DNA from: Pyxicephalus adspersus
Lineage: Eukaryota; Chordata; Amphibia; Anura; Pyxicephalidae
NCBI RefSeq assembly: GCF_032062135.1
Contig: NC_092863.1
Span: 20,263,433-20,327,432, forward strand
Direction: 5' to 3'
Length of the DNA: 64,000 bases
Shown piece after piece: positions 10,488 through 21,768 of this stretch (positions are counted from its first letter, which is position 1; each line of letters starts with the position of its first letter). The translations under genes and the position numbers were made by a program. The notes beneath the pieces are model-generated. The model searched no databases and was not told the origin of the DNA. It worked only from the letters and a program-made list of their open reading frames with translations.

Positions 10488-11477
10488 TTAATTAAGCAAA
10501 GTCAAGGGCCATAAATCTTCCTCTTTTGCTGGTACCCCTGGGCAGAAAAATGGAAATAGCTTTCCTACAAAATGGCATCCTGTGATTTCAAAGATTAGGC
10601 CAGTTGTATCTACATCATAAAAAGCTAAGTATCCATCTGAAAGGTCAACAAATACCCCGATTCTGAGTGGACAGCCCAATGACTTTGGACACGACAGTCC
10701 ACAGGCAGTGAAGACCTTGTCTTCTTGTTTATTTAACACCCAAAACCCCTTGGCTGGATGCAAGTCTTGAGGTCCCTTTCTTGGCACTGATGCTTTTACA
10801 ACTCCAATAATCCAGTTGCTTTTATGGCCAACATCCACTTCCCAATAGTGTTGACCAGAATGAAAACCAGGAACTCCCAAAACATAAAGCCCAGGTTCAA
10901 AAGAGTTTGTTTTTTTTAGGGGTTGTACAAAGGGTGAAAATCTCACTTGCTTGAGATTTTTAGAGAGAACAAGGTTAATATGAGCACTCTGTGGGTCAAA
11001 CTCTAAGGATCTCTGTGGTGGTTTTACAACATACCTTAAACCTCTGTACTCCTGTGTGTGGAAAGGGGGCACATGGCCATGTAATCCTACCTCAAATTTG
11101 GACAGGTCCTCTAACATTGTCCTAAATCTATTTAATATCTCATTGTCAACAACTACCACTCCTCCTTTTTCCAGATGGAAAAGTAAAGTTTTAATGGAGG
11201 AACTCAGGTCTGAAAGCAAAGATTTTTTGTTCTGCAAGTGCTTTATGGCTTTTTGTTCTTCATCTTCGCATTTAGTGAAATGTACTTCTTTCTCCTTTAA
11301 AAGATGTTGGTTAAGTTGCTGAAAGGATTTCTTGATTTGTTCTCTGTACAGAGTGGCAATGGAATGTACGGAGTAAAATTTTCTTTCATACTGTTCAAAC
11401 AATTCCCATGCTTCTCTCTGCAGTGAATTAACATCTTCAGGCACTGGTGTTTTTTCATCTTCTTTATGGGAGAGAAC
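10488..11477 (-). CDS. TRIM/butyrophilin-like protein, coiled-coil + PRY/SPRY terminal exon (copy 1)
   Basis: Terminal exon of a B30.2-domain gene. A splice acceptor (ctcttctcag) precedes G at 11477, and the open frame runs from there to TAA at 10488-10490, reading VLSHKEDEKTPVPEDVNS first. About the first 130 residues are a charged coiled coil (FEQYERKFYSVHSIATLYRE, then HLLKEKEVHFTKCEDEEQ). PRY then begins near RSLEFDPQSAHINLVLS and SPRY follows: GFHSGQHYWEVDVGHKSNWI, LRIGVFVDLSDGYLAFYDVD, FPFFCPGVP. The PRY/SPRY fold binds proteins and serves as the recognition end of many antiviral TRIM E3 ligases. No RING or B-box was found upstream in the window, so I cannot call it an E3 ligase. No ATG opens the exon, and its upstream exon was not identified. 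Its paralogue lies 4 kb upstream in the same orientation. Confidence 0.85.
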   Translation of the reverse strand, partial: VLSHKEDEKTPVPEDVNSLQREAWELFEQYERKFYSVHSIATLYREQIKKSFQQLNQHLLKEKEVHFTKCEDEEQKAIKHLQNKKSLLSDLSSSIKTLLFHLEKGGVVVVDNEILNRFRTMLEDLSKFEVGLHGHVPPFHTQEYRGLRYVVKPPQRSLEFDPQSAHINLVLSKNLKQVRFSPFVQPLKKTNSFEPGLYVLGVPGFHSGQHYWEVDVGHKSNWIIGVVKASVPRKGPQDLHPAKGFWVLNKQEDKVFTACGLSCPKSLGCPLRIGVFVDLSDGYLAFYDVDTTGLIFEITGCHFVGKLFPFFCPGVPAKEEDLWPLTLLN

Positions 11478-12887
11478 CTGAGAAGAGAGGATACAATCAG
11501 TGAATTACATTCTGAAAAACATGTAGTTTACAAGGATTTTAGCATCAATCGTGGAGCAGTAAGTATATCAGTCTAATTATAGAATCGAGAAATTTGTCAA
11601 CCATAATTTTTTCTAAATATCTGTAGTTGCAAATGTAGTGGCGTAATGCCATCAACAATCAGACACAAACAGACACTGATAAAACAAAAGACTGAAATGA
11701 TTATTTACCAATTTCACTGCCAGATTCTCATTTTTTAACTCAGGTGGCCAAACTATTTTGCTATTTATTATCTATTTTTCACTTACAACCTTAAAAGTAA
11801 GTAAAGGACCTACAAAATTTTAAAAAACAAACTATACAGAATTGGTGCTATTGATTTTGAGCATAAAATTATGCAAATATAAAGCAAATGTTTGTCAAAG
11901 CTTTACACAATACAATAAAATCATTTAATGCAATTTACCATTTAAAAAAACATTTAAGTACATTTGCCAACAATACAACAACATAATCATTTAAAACACA
12001 AATACAATTTTGTGATATTAAAATTGCACCTGTCACCTGTCCTTAAGGCTTTCAAATACAGATGGGTTTTTCCCTTTCAACTGATCATCTAGTGTGATGG
12101 CAAATCTGCTGTGCTCTGCAAATTAGGGTATCTGCCCATCCAACTTGGTACATTTGAGCTCCTACAAATCCTATTGCTGAACCGGCACTTGCAACCCTCT
12201 CTTCCAAACCTACCTATCAATGCCAGAAACAAAAAAGGAATTTCTATAAGCACTCCAGGAATCCCTTCAAGGACTGTGGATGAGGTTTGCCCTTATGTTG
12301 TTCTGTTAAAGGATGTTCTTTTTTGTTTGCTCCATTTGATAGTTAACCTGTTTGTTTACTATTTATGTGTTTGGTATATGTTTTCCAACATAGGGACTTC
12401 AGTGCCACTGCTTTAGAAAATATAGCACCTTGATGATACCTACTGAGCTGAAACACGTTGGACAGAGCATTACGCCTGAACGCCTTACAAGAGCCTGTTG
12501 ACATGTCTTACATGTTACGTGGTTCATGATTATTCTAAACACGAAGGATATGATGGTCCATATGTACTATAATCTGATAAACAACGGTGTACTGTACAGA
12601 ACTGTTGTTATTTGATCTTCAGGAAAATTTGAGATATATAATTTGCACTGTGATTGGGATTTTATTGTGTTTTTAAGATTTTTTAGTGCCCTCTTACTTT
12701 ATTGTCTCTTATTCATAGGATGCTACAAGTGAGGAATGGCAACTCTTGTCCTAGGTTTGTCAGAGAGTGGAACTGAAAACTGGGATGCACTGTTACAAAG
12801 AAGGAATGGTAAAAGGCCTTTACATACAACTAAAAGTCCTCCATCTCTTGTCATACATTTACAAAGAATTTAAGATTCTGTTCAGAT
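11478..12887. other. Upstream of SPRY copy 1; no exon identified
   Basis: I searched the minus strand for an ATG-to-donor exon resembling the one proposed for copy 2 and saw none. AT-rich, with a plus-strand frame 12111-12416 of no recognisable family. Near 12449 there is a gctgaaacacgttggac word related to motifs at 40850, 48300 and 53800. Confidence 0.4.
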
Positions 12888-13366
12888 CGTGGATGTCAAA
12901 CCCAAATACACAGAGGGCCAAAATTGAAAACTTAGACAAGGACGCGGGCCAACCTTTAAATTTATTGAAAGATTTTTCCTTCTCATTGGATAAAAAAACC
13001 TTTTCATATGGAAACAAAAGGGGTTTTGCTTCACATTCAGTCTGGAACAAGCCTATAATAGAGAAAGAGGCATAACATTTTTTTTTTTAATTTCATTTAA
13101 GAAAAAAATCCTATGCCTCTTTTTCTATCTGTAGCCTTCTGAGTTAAATTTCAATGGTAACCTTTTTGCACAGGCTAACAATAATAACAATTTTCTTCTA
13201 TGAAAATCCAACCATTCAAGTCCTTGCCTTGGCATAGCAAGGAAAGGTAAAGCTGAGGGGGAGTGTTGGAAATGCCAGATGTGGCCAATGCAGAGCTAAA
13301 TCCTGTGAGTGGGCCAGATGCAGTTCATATTTAGGATTCCTTTGGGGCCAGCGTTTGACACCCGTG
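12888..13366. mobile_element. hAT-type element, non-autonomous (TGTCAAAC ends)
   Basis: Left end CGTGGATGTCAAACCC, right end GCGTTTGACACCCGTG, an inverted pair. The flanking 8-mers gttcagat (12880-12887) and gtctagat (13367-13374) agree at six of eight positions, as expected for an old hAT target duplication. The interior has gagggccaaaattgaaaact, and near the right end tgggccagatgcagttcata, plus an internal inverted repeat around agaaagaggcataac and atgcctctttttct. No transposase. Confidence 0.75.
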
Positions 13367-13374
13367 GTCTAGAT

Positions 13375-15408
13375 GGTAAAGGGACAGCTGCATTGTTTAA
13401 TCCCTGGGGTTTTGGTTTTTAGCTGGAGATCTAGGAGAAGATGGGGCACTAACCTACACAACTGGTAGGAATATCCTTCAATTCGGACATATATGTAATA
13501 ATGTAAAACACGGGTGGACATTCTCAATTTGCCTCCTTTTCATCCGCAAGCAGAAATTATACTCCTTTACAAGGTTTCAAGTGGGGAAGGACTGGTAAAG
13601 TTGGGCATCATACTTTTTGACCAACCTCACCATTCATCAACAAGGCTTGTTTCATCCTCTGGGTTGTTTTTGGAGTTTTACTTCTATTATGGTATTATAT
13701 CATTACTTTTCATAAATTCCTAGAAAGATCTAACGAACTGTGATTCGAAAATGTATTAATATTAATATACAAAAAAAATATTTTATTGCTTCCAAATACT
13801 ACATTTGCAATTCAATTACATACATGATTTAAATGACTGTCAATGTTCTACTATATGTATTGATATTATTTCTGTAAACATATTTCCAGTAAACTATATT
13901 TATTACACAAGCAGCAAGTTTAAAGTGTTACCCATGTTTCTTGGAGAGGTTTTAACCTCTTCCAATATGTTTTTTATTTAAACAAAATGTATTACATTTT
14001 TTCAACTTGTTTGTTTAATCTATTAAACATAAACAAGAAATTACACATCAGCAAAATTGTCATATAAAAATTACACAAAATGGAACTCTATATATAAAAC
14101 AAGGAAAACAAGGAATCTGACATTCCCTTAAACATTCCCTGGTCGGAATCAATTACCATCATTGAAACACATGGACCTGGATGATTCCCTTGAGGGGACG
14201 TTTCATTCCCTGTTTTATAAATAGAGCCCATGGAAGGTAAACTGGGCAAAATTCTTATCATTAGGTTTCTAGTAAAGTAAAATATTAGATGAGAAAAGAA
14301 TAGCAATGTAAAAAATGAAAATTAGGTAAAAATACTTTGCAAAACGGAAAATATGATTGTGATTTGCGTTTTAATAGAAATATATTTAACCATAATTTTT
14401 AAAAACAATAGTCAATTAGGTTGCAAACCTGCACATGAACTGTAACCTAAAGACTTACAAAACAAAAGAGAAAGTAAATAAAAACAGAACGAAAGCAGCA
14501 AACAGCTATTCGTTTTTATTTCTGTGTTTCATTTATGAGATATTCCTTTACTTTCTGTCCAGAAGATTAGATAAAATTCCATGCACATGGCCATACACAG
14601 TTTTGATTGTTTTAAAAAGTGAAAATTGATTAATATTGCAGTGTAGAATCAAAAGCATCTTGTGCAGCCAGGTCAGCAATCACAGTGGATTGTTACTAAA
14701 ACTTTTTTAACCCTCTGTTGTTCGGAACATGTGTAAATCCTAATCTTTGTGCTTTTATCTTGCTAGACTGTGCATCGATTATGCATCAAATTATTGATTA
14801 GACTTTAATCAACAGTCAACATTCATATAGAACGAGTTAATCAAATTGAACATCAGTAAAAGTCAGTTCTTGTATGACTAGTAACAGAACACAAGAAGAC
14901 TTGGCGAATACCAGTATTGGATAACTGCGGCATAGAAAAGATACCAACCCGACTGTAATGCTGGTATATTCCAGGACCAGACAGACAAATAAACATTTTA
15001 TAAGAAAAATAGCTATGCATGGTAAATTAAAACGGTGTATTTTATGTACAATAGTATTGTTTTTCCCAGGATTTTGTCTTTAATTGCAAAGTAGCATGAG
15101 ACTGAGCTAGTGCTGAGAAATCTCCAATTTTCAACATATGCAATAATGAAGCTGGATGGTGTATTCTATATATATGTTCATGTCCCATACATTCAAATTC
15201 TAACACATATTTCTCTTATGAGATTAGTATAGTATATTTAGTGCCTGAAAAGTCACAAATGTTTCAAAAAAAAATGTGTGTTAGAGCATGCATCATTGTA
15301 CTTGGATCAGTTTTGTTGTCCTGCAACTGACTGATGTTCTGTTAATCATGCACTTATAGTTAGCCCTCACTTTTAACTGACCACTTGTGGTTTGGTGACT
15401 ATTTTCCA
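13375..15408. other. Intergenic between the SPRY copies, nothing recognised
   Basis: AT-rich sequence downstream of SPRY copy 2 on the gene strand; part is likely its 3' UTR. Frames such as 13514-13723 and 14435-14629 carry no motif that I recognise. Confidence 0.4.
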
Positions 15409-16440
15409 TTAACTGCACAAAGTTATTGGACACCAGTCTTCTTCTCTTACTGGCACACCTGGGCAAAAAAACGGAAATAACATCTGCCCAGCATTCACAG
15501 AGATCTGAAAAATAAGTGATGTAGTGTCAGCATCAAAAAAAGACAGGTGATTTTTAAATAAGTCTAAACAAATGCCAATCCTCATAGGCAATTTTTCAAG
15601 TTTCAGGGTCACAAAAGATTCTCCAATCCCATAAAATACATTGTCATCTTGCTTACGCAAAACCCAATAACCATTTGCTGAATTTAGCTCCCATGCTCCT
15701 TTGCGTTGTACTGACTCCTGCACAACACCAATGATCCAACTGCTCTTACTGCCCACATCCACTTCCCAATAATGGCGGCCTGATTTAAATCCAGGCTTTC
15801 CCAAGATATACAACCCTGGCTCAAAACAGTTCTTTTTCAGCTCCTTTATCTCAAGACAAGGTTCAAATCTCACTTGTTTGAGGTCTGGAGATAGTCTGAG
15901 GTTTGGATGAGCACTTTCTGGGTCAAACAATATGTTTTCTGGTACTGGTTTAACTATATGTACCATTTCTTTGGATTGACGAAGATGCACAGGGGGCCCA
16001 CAGCCATCTAGTCTCTTCTTAAGTGACAGTGACAATGCCCTCAACCAAACACCAAGCATGCCAACTTGGTCCTTTGTCTTTGTCTCTTTTAGTGACTCCA
16101 TAATTTGCACCAAGTTTAGTAGATTCTCCTCCAGTTCAAGTTCCACTTCATTTTCCACTCTCCTACTGTTGGTCAACCACATCTCTTCCTCTTGTTTCAG
16201 TAAGTGATGACAATTCTCATAAAGTCTTTGAAGATTCAGAAGTTGTAAGGTGGAATTCTGTCTTACTGCACTCATCTTACTCTCCATATCACTAAGCAGC
16301 TCACAGGAGACAATTTGCATGTGTAAAAGGCACTGTTTGACTTCATTAAGGGAAACAACTGGTGATTCCATTGGTAAAGACACACTGTGATCTTTATTTG
16401 TTCTACCAGTTATGCCAATTGGGTCTTTGTGTTTGCTGTT
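15409..16440 (-). CDS. TRIM/butyrophilin-like protein, coiled-coil + PRY/SPRY terminal exon (copy 2)
   Basis: Paralogue of the exon at 10488. A splice acceptor (tttttcatacag) precedes AAC at 16440 and the frame is open to TAA at 15409, 343 codons. It reads NSKHKDPIGITGRTNKD, then a coiled coil rich in Leu, Glu and Gln (MESKMSAVRQNSTLQLLNLQ, ENEVELELEENLLNLVQIME), then PRY (LFDPESAHPNLRLSPDLKQV) and SPRY (PGFKSGRHYWEVDVGSKSSW, MRIGICLDLFKNHLSFFDAD, LFPFFCPGVPVREEDWCP). The two copies are strikingly alike across SPRY but much less so in the coiled coil. The frame enters the exon in phase 0, which fits the candidate first exon at 20376. As in copy 1, no RING or B-box is visible. Ligand unknown. 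Confidence 0.88.
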   Translation of the reverse strand, partial: NSKHKDPIGITGRTNKDHSVSLPMESPVVSLNEVKQCLLHMQIVSCELLSDMESKMSAVRQNSTLQLLNLQRLYENCHHLLKQEEEMWLTNSRRVENEVELELEENLLNLVQIMESLKETKTKDQVGMLGVWLRALSLSLKKRLDGCGPPVHLRQSKEMVHIVKPVPENILFDPESAHPNLRLSPDLKQVRFEPCLEIKELKKNCFEPGLYILGKPGFKSGRHYWEVDVGSKSSWIIGVVQESVQRKGAWELNSANGYWVLRKQDDNVFYGIGESFVTLKLEKLPMRIGICLDLFKNHLSFFDADTTSLIFQISVNAGQMLFPFFCPGVPVREEDWCPITLCS

Positions 16441-17530
16441 CTGTATGAAAAAGGATATTACCCTGTTAGTATCAAACTAGTGTATATATATATTTAGTGT
16501 ATGGGCAGACAATACAATTGTAGTAGTGACTGGAATGCCAAAAAGATGAAAGAGCCTACATTCCTTCTGCAATAATAGGGGCTCAGACAAAATACAGACA
16601 AAGGGTGCAACTAAGTCTTTATTTCTCAGCCCTAAAGAGCCTTTCAAAAGACTAAAATGGTCATGGTTAGGAACCTGTTTATTCTTAAAGCACCTATTGA
16701 ACCCTTGAAGAATCAGAACAGAATGTGTTTGTTTTCCATCTAAAGCAGCCACATTCTGAATCTAAAAGCCTTTTCTATGCCAGTGTTTGCAGAGTAGGAC
16801 CCTTACTCTGTCTGGACACTGCAAAGCCCTTCTCAGACAGTTAGATCATTGCAATCAGCAAAATTCATTAACCTCCGCCCCCCCAATATTTGGAGAGCTC
16901 TGGCTAAGCAGGGGCGTGTTGAACCTCTGTAAAAAAAAAAAAAAAAAAGATCCCAGCTTCTCCACAAAAAAAGGTCCCACTCTGTAACATTCTTTTCTTT
17001 TCATGCTATGTCTGTTTTTTAGAGTAAATATACTTTAGGACTTTACATATCTTTGATGTAGCTTGAATTTATTAGGTTTAGGATTGTTTCATAATTATAG
17101 CCTTGCAAGAATAAAATTGTGTTAGTTTCTAATCTCTCCCTGTCAATGTTGAACTGTCATGTGAGTGTCAGGCTGTAAAGCTCTCAAAGAGACTGATCTG
17201 TCTCTTGACCAAGCTTAAAGGATACACATCCTTACAATATATTCAATTTATTACTGGTTACTGAAGGACTAAAATATCAAAAAATATAATTTGTATTTTA
17301 AAAATACCCCTCAAAAAAACTATTTCTTTTAATAACTACAAAATTATTATTATTTATAATATAATTATTAATTATAATTACATACATGATGTAGCATGTA
17401 ACATGGTCATCAATCGAGTTTCCCCTTTTTACCGGTTTTATCACCTGTTCATTATGCAAGCAGATCACATAATTTCCATTTCCTTCAATGCTGAATGTTC
17501 TGAATTAAAATTGTTAAACAGCAGGATAAT
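16441..17530. other. Intron or upstream of SPRY copy 2, nothing recognised
   Basis: Contains an 18-base A-run near 16931 and AT-rich DNA. The frame 16477-16752 (minus) abuts the SPRY exon but is not joined by splice signals in phase and has no family motif. Confidence 0.4.
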
Positions 17531-17534
17531 CTTA

Positions 17535-17890
17535 GCTACAAGGGCTGTTTGACAAGTAGTGCCTAACATATAAATAATAAAAATATTTGTAAAAACTCTG
17601 TAAATTAATAAAATATAAAGCCTTAAATGAAATTTGTCAAAAACGTATAAGTATATTTAGTATATATTTAGAAGAAATTTAAAAGTTGTATGTTGGTGAT
17701 TTTTTTTCAGATAGAGAAAATCGAGAACAGAACAGTCACCAAATTCCTTCACTTGAAGAGCCTAAACACTAAGGAAATCTATAAAAAGATGCAAGAAGTG
17801 TTAAAAAATGATTCTCCTTCTTATTTCACTGTCAAAAGATGTGTTGTCGAGATCAAACAAGGTCGAAAAAACCTTTGTGATTAAGAAATG
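17535..17890 (+). pseudogene. mariner-type transposase N-terminal fragment
   Basis: A word resembling a mariner terminal repeat, tacaagggctgtttgacaag, occurs at 17538. It is followed by an open piece at 17714-17884 reading VTKFLHLKSLNTKEIYKKMQ, then SPSYFTVKRCVVEIKQGRKN: the paired HTH of mariner transposases (compare [18 protein letters not shown] in the element at 59565). The catalytic half is absent and a stop follows at 17884. Confidence 0.75.
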
Positions 17891-17999
17891 CAAAAAAAGC
17901 TATGTAATTTTAAAATGGATTTTAAGTCATAAACCAACAAATTAGCTCAAGCCAAAACTCTTCAAATACTTTTGAACCATTACAATAACAAAAACACAT

Positions 18000-18290
18000 A
18001 GGGTAGCACAGCTGGCTTAGTGGCTAGCCCTCTGGCCTTTGTAGCTCTAGGTCATTGATTTGAATCTCAGCCAGGACAAGGAGCTTGTATGTTTTCCCGA
18101 TGTTTGTGTGGCTTTCCTCTGTGCACTCCGGTTTCCTCTCATACTCCAAAAATATGCAACTAGGGTAACTGGCCTCTCTTCAAAATTGGCCTTATACTGT
18201 GTTATAAACATATGACTACAGTAGGGACATTACATTGCTTGCCCCTCTGACAGCCCAATAGTGATATGACTATTGAATATAAATACAACA
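18000..18290 (+). mobile_element. tRNA-derived SINE, older copy
   Basis: Head agctggcttagtggctagcc with a degraded B box (gatttgaatctcag), then body words cttgtatgttttcccgatgt, ttcctctcatactccaaaaa and tatgactacagtagggacat. It aligns along its length with the better SINE at 44405. Confidence 0.85.
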
Positions 18291-18869
18291 TAATAATTAA
18301 ACAAAATAAAAAAGGTGACTATTGTAATCATTCCAGTTACAATACCTTTGATGAACAGTTTGGCCTGCATGTGAATATGTATAGATAAAGTAATGGGGAT
18401 TTAAAAAGGAATTCACATCTAAAGTACATTTATTATATCTATTAATCCCATACAGTTAACAGAATATACTATTTTTTGTTGTTCTTTAAAAAAACAGGGA
18501 AACTTGTCAATGACCCAGTATTTCCTTAAATAGGAGTTTTATCTTTGCTCGGAGACGAACTTGTTTAAAGGGTATTGTGTTTATATTACTTTAGAAATGT
18601 TCCTGTAATTATAGTGAAGACAGAACTTCATTGTTAGCACTCATTCTGTTAGGTCTTAGCATGTATACTGTAATATCCACAGAACAGACAAAAGTATGGT
18701 CCTGCAATAAAGTTTCTTTAATATCTTTTATGACATGAGAACTGGAGTCTCGTTTTATTATGGGCCTATAGAAATAATTACCACAAGGTACTGTAAACAG
18801 ATTGTTCTGTTGGTCATGGGCCACATGGTTGGCTATATGGCTAGCATTTTTACCTGTCTGAACGCTCCT

Positions 18870-19670
18870 TTCAAGTTTCTTTCAATGGTAACTCCTCCTC
18901 CCCCACTCTCCTCCCTGTTGGTGTTCCGCAAGGGTCAGTCCTTGGACTGGTTCTCTTTTCTCTGTACAGCTACTCTCTCTGTAGTCTCATCTCCTCCTAT
19001 GGCTTACAGTACAATCTGTAAATCCAAATTTCCCCCTGACATTCCCAATGGTTAACAACACTGTTATTTGTGCCTTCCCTCAGGCAAGTTGTCTTGGCAT
19101 TACCTTTGATTCTACCTTCTAATTTACCCCCCACATTCAGAATATTTCCAGGTCCTGTCACTTTCACCTATGGAGCATCTCCAAAATCCTCCCCTAGTTG
19201 TCCCCAGAGACCACCAAACTCCTTTTACACACTCTTAGCATCTCTCGTCTGGACTACTGTAATCTCCTCCTCTCTGGTTTTCCACTTACCTGACTCTCTT
19301 CTCTACATTCTATCATGAATGCTGCAGCCAGACTCATCCATCCTTCCCTCCGCTCCTCTTCCGCTGCATCTCTTTGTAGTTCTCCTTATTGGCTTCCATT
19401 TCACCTTAGAATCAAATTCAAGCTCCTGTGCGTACCTTTCTGACCTGGTAAAAAATACTTCCCTTGCCGCTCTCTTTGCTCCTCCAATTACTATTAATGA
19501 CTTCCTCACTCATAACCTCATCACAGACACAGCTCCAAGACTTTTCTAAGAGCTGCTTCGTCTCTGGAATGGTCTTTCTTGTCCTATTCAGCTTGCTCCT
19601 ACACACTGCTCATTTAAAGGAGCACTCAAAACACCCTTTTTCAGGCTTGCCTACTTGAATCCTCACCAAG
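18870..19670 (+). pseudogene. L2/Rex-type LINE reverse transcriptase fragment
   Basis: Reads [13 protein letters not shown] sequence at about 18920-18945 (ggtgttccgcaagggtcagt). After frame shifts it gives ISRLDYCNLLLSGFPL near 19240-19285 and NAAARLIHPSLRSSSAASL at 19320-19375, then YWLPFHLRIKFKLLCVPF. These are the typical thumb and C-terminal words of L2-like LINEs. The several overlapping frames listed here in both directions are fragments of this one broken protein or shadows of it. Confidence 0.8.
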
Positions 19671-19674
19671 ACCC

Positions 19675-19860
19675 TATTTGCAAGGAGTTTGTATGTTCTC
19701 CCTGTTTGTGTGGGCTTCCTCCAGGCACTCCTTTCTCCCACACCGCAAAAACATGCACTGAGGGTACTTGGGTTTCCCTCAGGATTGGAACTGACATATG
19801 GAACAGACATTAGATTGTGAGCTCCTTAGAGGAACAGTTTGTGAAAAAAAGTTTTATCCT
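19675..19860 (+). mobile_element. SINE/L2 shared 3' region
   Basis: Carries gcaaggagtttgtatgttct, aaaaacatgcactgagggta and acattagattgtgagctcct, as in the SINEs at 18000, 32040 and 44405, but without a tRNA head. It directly continues the L2-type LINE fragment, so it is either the LINE's own tail or a truncated SINE. Confidence 0.7.
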
Positions 19861-19867
19861 GCCTTGA

Positions 19868-20200
19868 GGTTAAAGAGGAACTAAACCGAAAACTGCATGA
19901 AAAAAAAATACACTTACCTTCAATCCTGCAGGGCAGTCCGATCACACCGGGGGTGTCCTGCATCAGGTCCCGCGTCGTCCTGGCATTCGTCTCGGAGCTG
20001 GCGCTCCAGGCGCCGCCATCTTTTCTTCTTCTTCCTGTTCTTCATCCTACGCCACCCGACCCAGGCACGAGATCCGGTGATGTAGGATGAAAAAAAAAAT
20101 TTTCTTTTTGCGCTCCCATTCATTCTCATCTAGGGGATCGAGAATTAGGGAGCGATGCTGCATCCTTGTTTTTTTTAAAGTTTTAGGCACTGAGGGCAGT
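19868..20200 (+). mobile_element. TTAAAGCG-family MITE, 5' part
   Basis: Starts ggttaaagaggaactaaacc, then acacttaccttcaatcctgc, ggcgccgccatctttt and agggagcgatgctgcatcct. The far end of the element is missing. Short frames on both strands here (for example 19920-20129 minus) are repeat sequence. Confidence 0.8.
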
Positions 20201-20375
20201 AATCTACAGTAAAATAAAATCTGCAGTAAAATAGGATCTGAGCCCAGCCTATGTCCGATTTCCTAAATAGCCCCTAGATGACAGAAAACATTTAGGAATC
20301 TAACATTAGGACAAGTAATATACAGCATTATATTATATAACACACTTAAATTTCCTGATAACCCACCATTTTTAC

Positions 20376-20426
20376 CTCATTATCGTGCTGTGGAACATCA
20401 GGCTGAACACCATTCACAGACTCCAT
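20376..20426 (-). CDS. Candidate first coding exon of SPRY copy 2
   Basis: On the minus strand an ATG at 20426 (context gatatcATGG) opens 17 codons, MESVNGVQPDVPQHDNE, ending in GAG followed by gtaaaaatgg, a usable donor. The exon ends in phase 0, and the SPRY exon at 16440 starts in phase 0 on the same strand 4 kb downstream. A TATA-like element lies about 45 bases upstream. If joined, the product would be about 360 residues with no RING or B-box. The link is inference; no transcript evidence is available. Confidence 0.4.
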
Positions 20427-20466
20427 GATATCGCCTCCTTATTTCTGTTATACTTGCATTAGCTTT

Positions 20467-20480
20467 ACTTTATATAGAAT
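20467..20480 (-). promoter_or_regulatory. TATA-like element upstream of the candidate exon
   Basis: The minus strand reads attctatataaagt, a near-consensus TATA box (CTATATAAAG), 42-51 bases upstream of the candidate ATG at 20426. A start site about 30 bases downstream would leave a very short 5' leader. Confidence 0.4.
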
Positions 20481-21185
20481 CTGCAAACACCGTACAAAAT
20501 ACATATTACAGATTAAAATGTAGGATATGTACACTCTGTCATTGGACAATGCCTAAACTTACTGTCAGTATTGTACATTATACTTTGTTTCCAATGTTCT
20601 ATATATTAAAACTCAACTCAATGACATTTAGTAATACATCCCTGCCATACTTTATAATCATTACACACCATTTTTGTGCCCTCTCTAGAAATCCTGTCAT
20701 TACTGCATCACTAGCAACATTCATCTCCCTATCTCTGGATATATTCTTGACAGTGGCAAAAATAAAGCTAGTCTCTGCACTTTTCTGGCAATAGGTACTC
20801 TACATGTCCCTACATCCTGGTGTCTTTTTTTCTACTGAGTTTACTTCTACATTAACAGTTAGGTCTCTTTCAGACCTGTGGTTGACTGTGGTTCCTAAAG
20901 CAGAACTAAACCCAAGCCGTCTCACCTGTTCATATTCCATTAAAGGGAGCTGCCATCTTGATTCTCTACTTCTTCTTCATTATACTTCCCCCCTCACTAA
21001 TCACCAATATCATAAGCAATCTACAAGGGGTGTTTGTATACTGGGCTGCCATTCATTGGCAATAGCAACAAAAACACACCTTTACAACACAATGCAGCAA
21101 AAAGGTGTGTGTGTAATTTCATGTGCTAAAAATACAACATGCATTCTTGAGCTCATAGCAATGAATGTGCATTTATTACAACACA
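20481..21185. other. Upstream region, nothing recognised
   Basis: AT-rich sequence with unremarkable frames (20549-20794, 20804-21301 plus). The second frame extends into a fold-back MITE and so is not a gene. Confidence 0.4.
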
Positions 21186-21412
21186 TTGGGCTTGATTTAT
21201 TAAAGCTCTCCAAGGCTGGAAAGGATAAACTTTCATCAGTAAAAGTGGATGATCCAGCCAACCTGGAATGGATCTGGTCTTGGATTCAAAACATTTGCTA
21301 GCAAACAGCAAATGACTTTGAAGAAATCCATTACAGTTTTGTTGATCACCCAGCTTCACTGATGAAAGTGTATCCTCTCCAGCCTTGGAGAGCTTTAATA
21401 AATCAGGCCCAA
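21186..21412. mobile_element. Fold-back MITE (TGGGCCTGATTTATTAAAG family)
   Basis: Palindrome with outer ends cattgggcttgatttattaa and aataaatcaggcccaatg. Arms carry tctccaaggctggaaaggat and its complement. Loop: ttgctagcaaacagcaaatg. One of the best-preserved copies of this family here. Confidence 0.9.
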
Positions 21413-21639
21413 TGTATTCCTTTGAAGGGAACAAGCCCTTAGTGTGCTTTCAGAATACGCTTACATAGCATGGCAGGCTCTCATGATATAAAAAAATATA
21501 TAAAAATGCATAAACCAAACATACCAGCGTGTCGTCATATTGTTCAAAAAGATGTCACTGTTATTTATAGTGATGTCCTCTTCCAAACATAAGGGCTGCT
21601 ATTGTTTTTCTCCTTCTGACAGGCTACAGCTTTACCTGT

Positions 21640-21768
21640 ACACGTATCACCCAAGAAAATCCCTGAATAATCCAGATAGGCAGTTTCATTTTCACAGCCC
21701 AGTTTCGTTTCTCTATCCGAGTTCAAAGATCTCAGGGAGGAGTTGGCTGTGCTTAGTGAAGCACACAT
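21640..21768 (-). other. Unassigned open segment ending at a donor-like site
   Basis: The minus strand is open from ATG at 21768 for 43 codons (including KLGCENETAYLDYSGIFLGD) up to ACAG|gtaaag near 21640. Base composition is less AT-rich than its surroundings. It could be the first exon of an unidentified gene or chance; I recognise no family. Confidence 0.2.
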
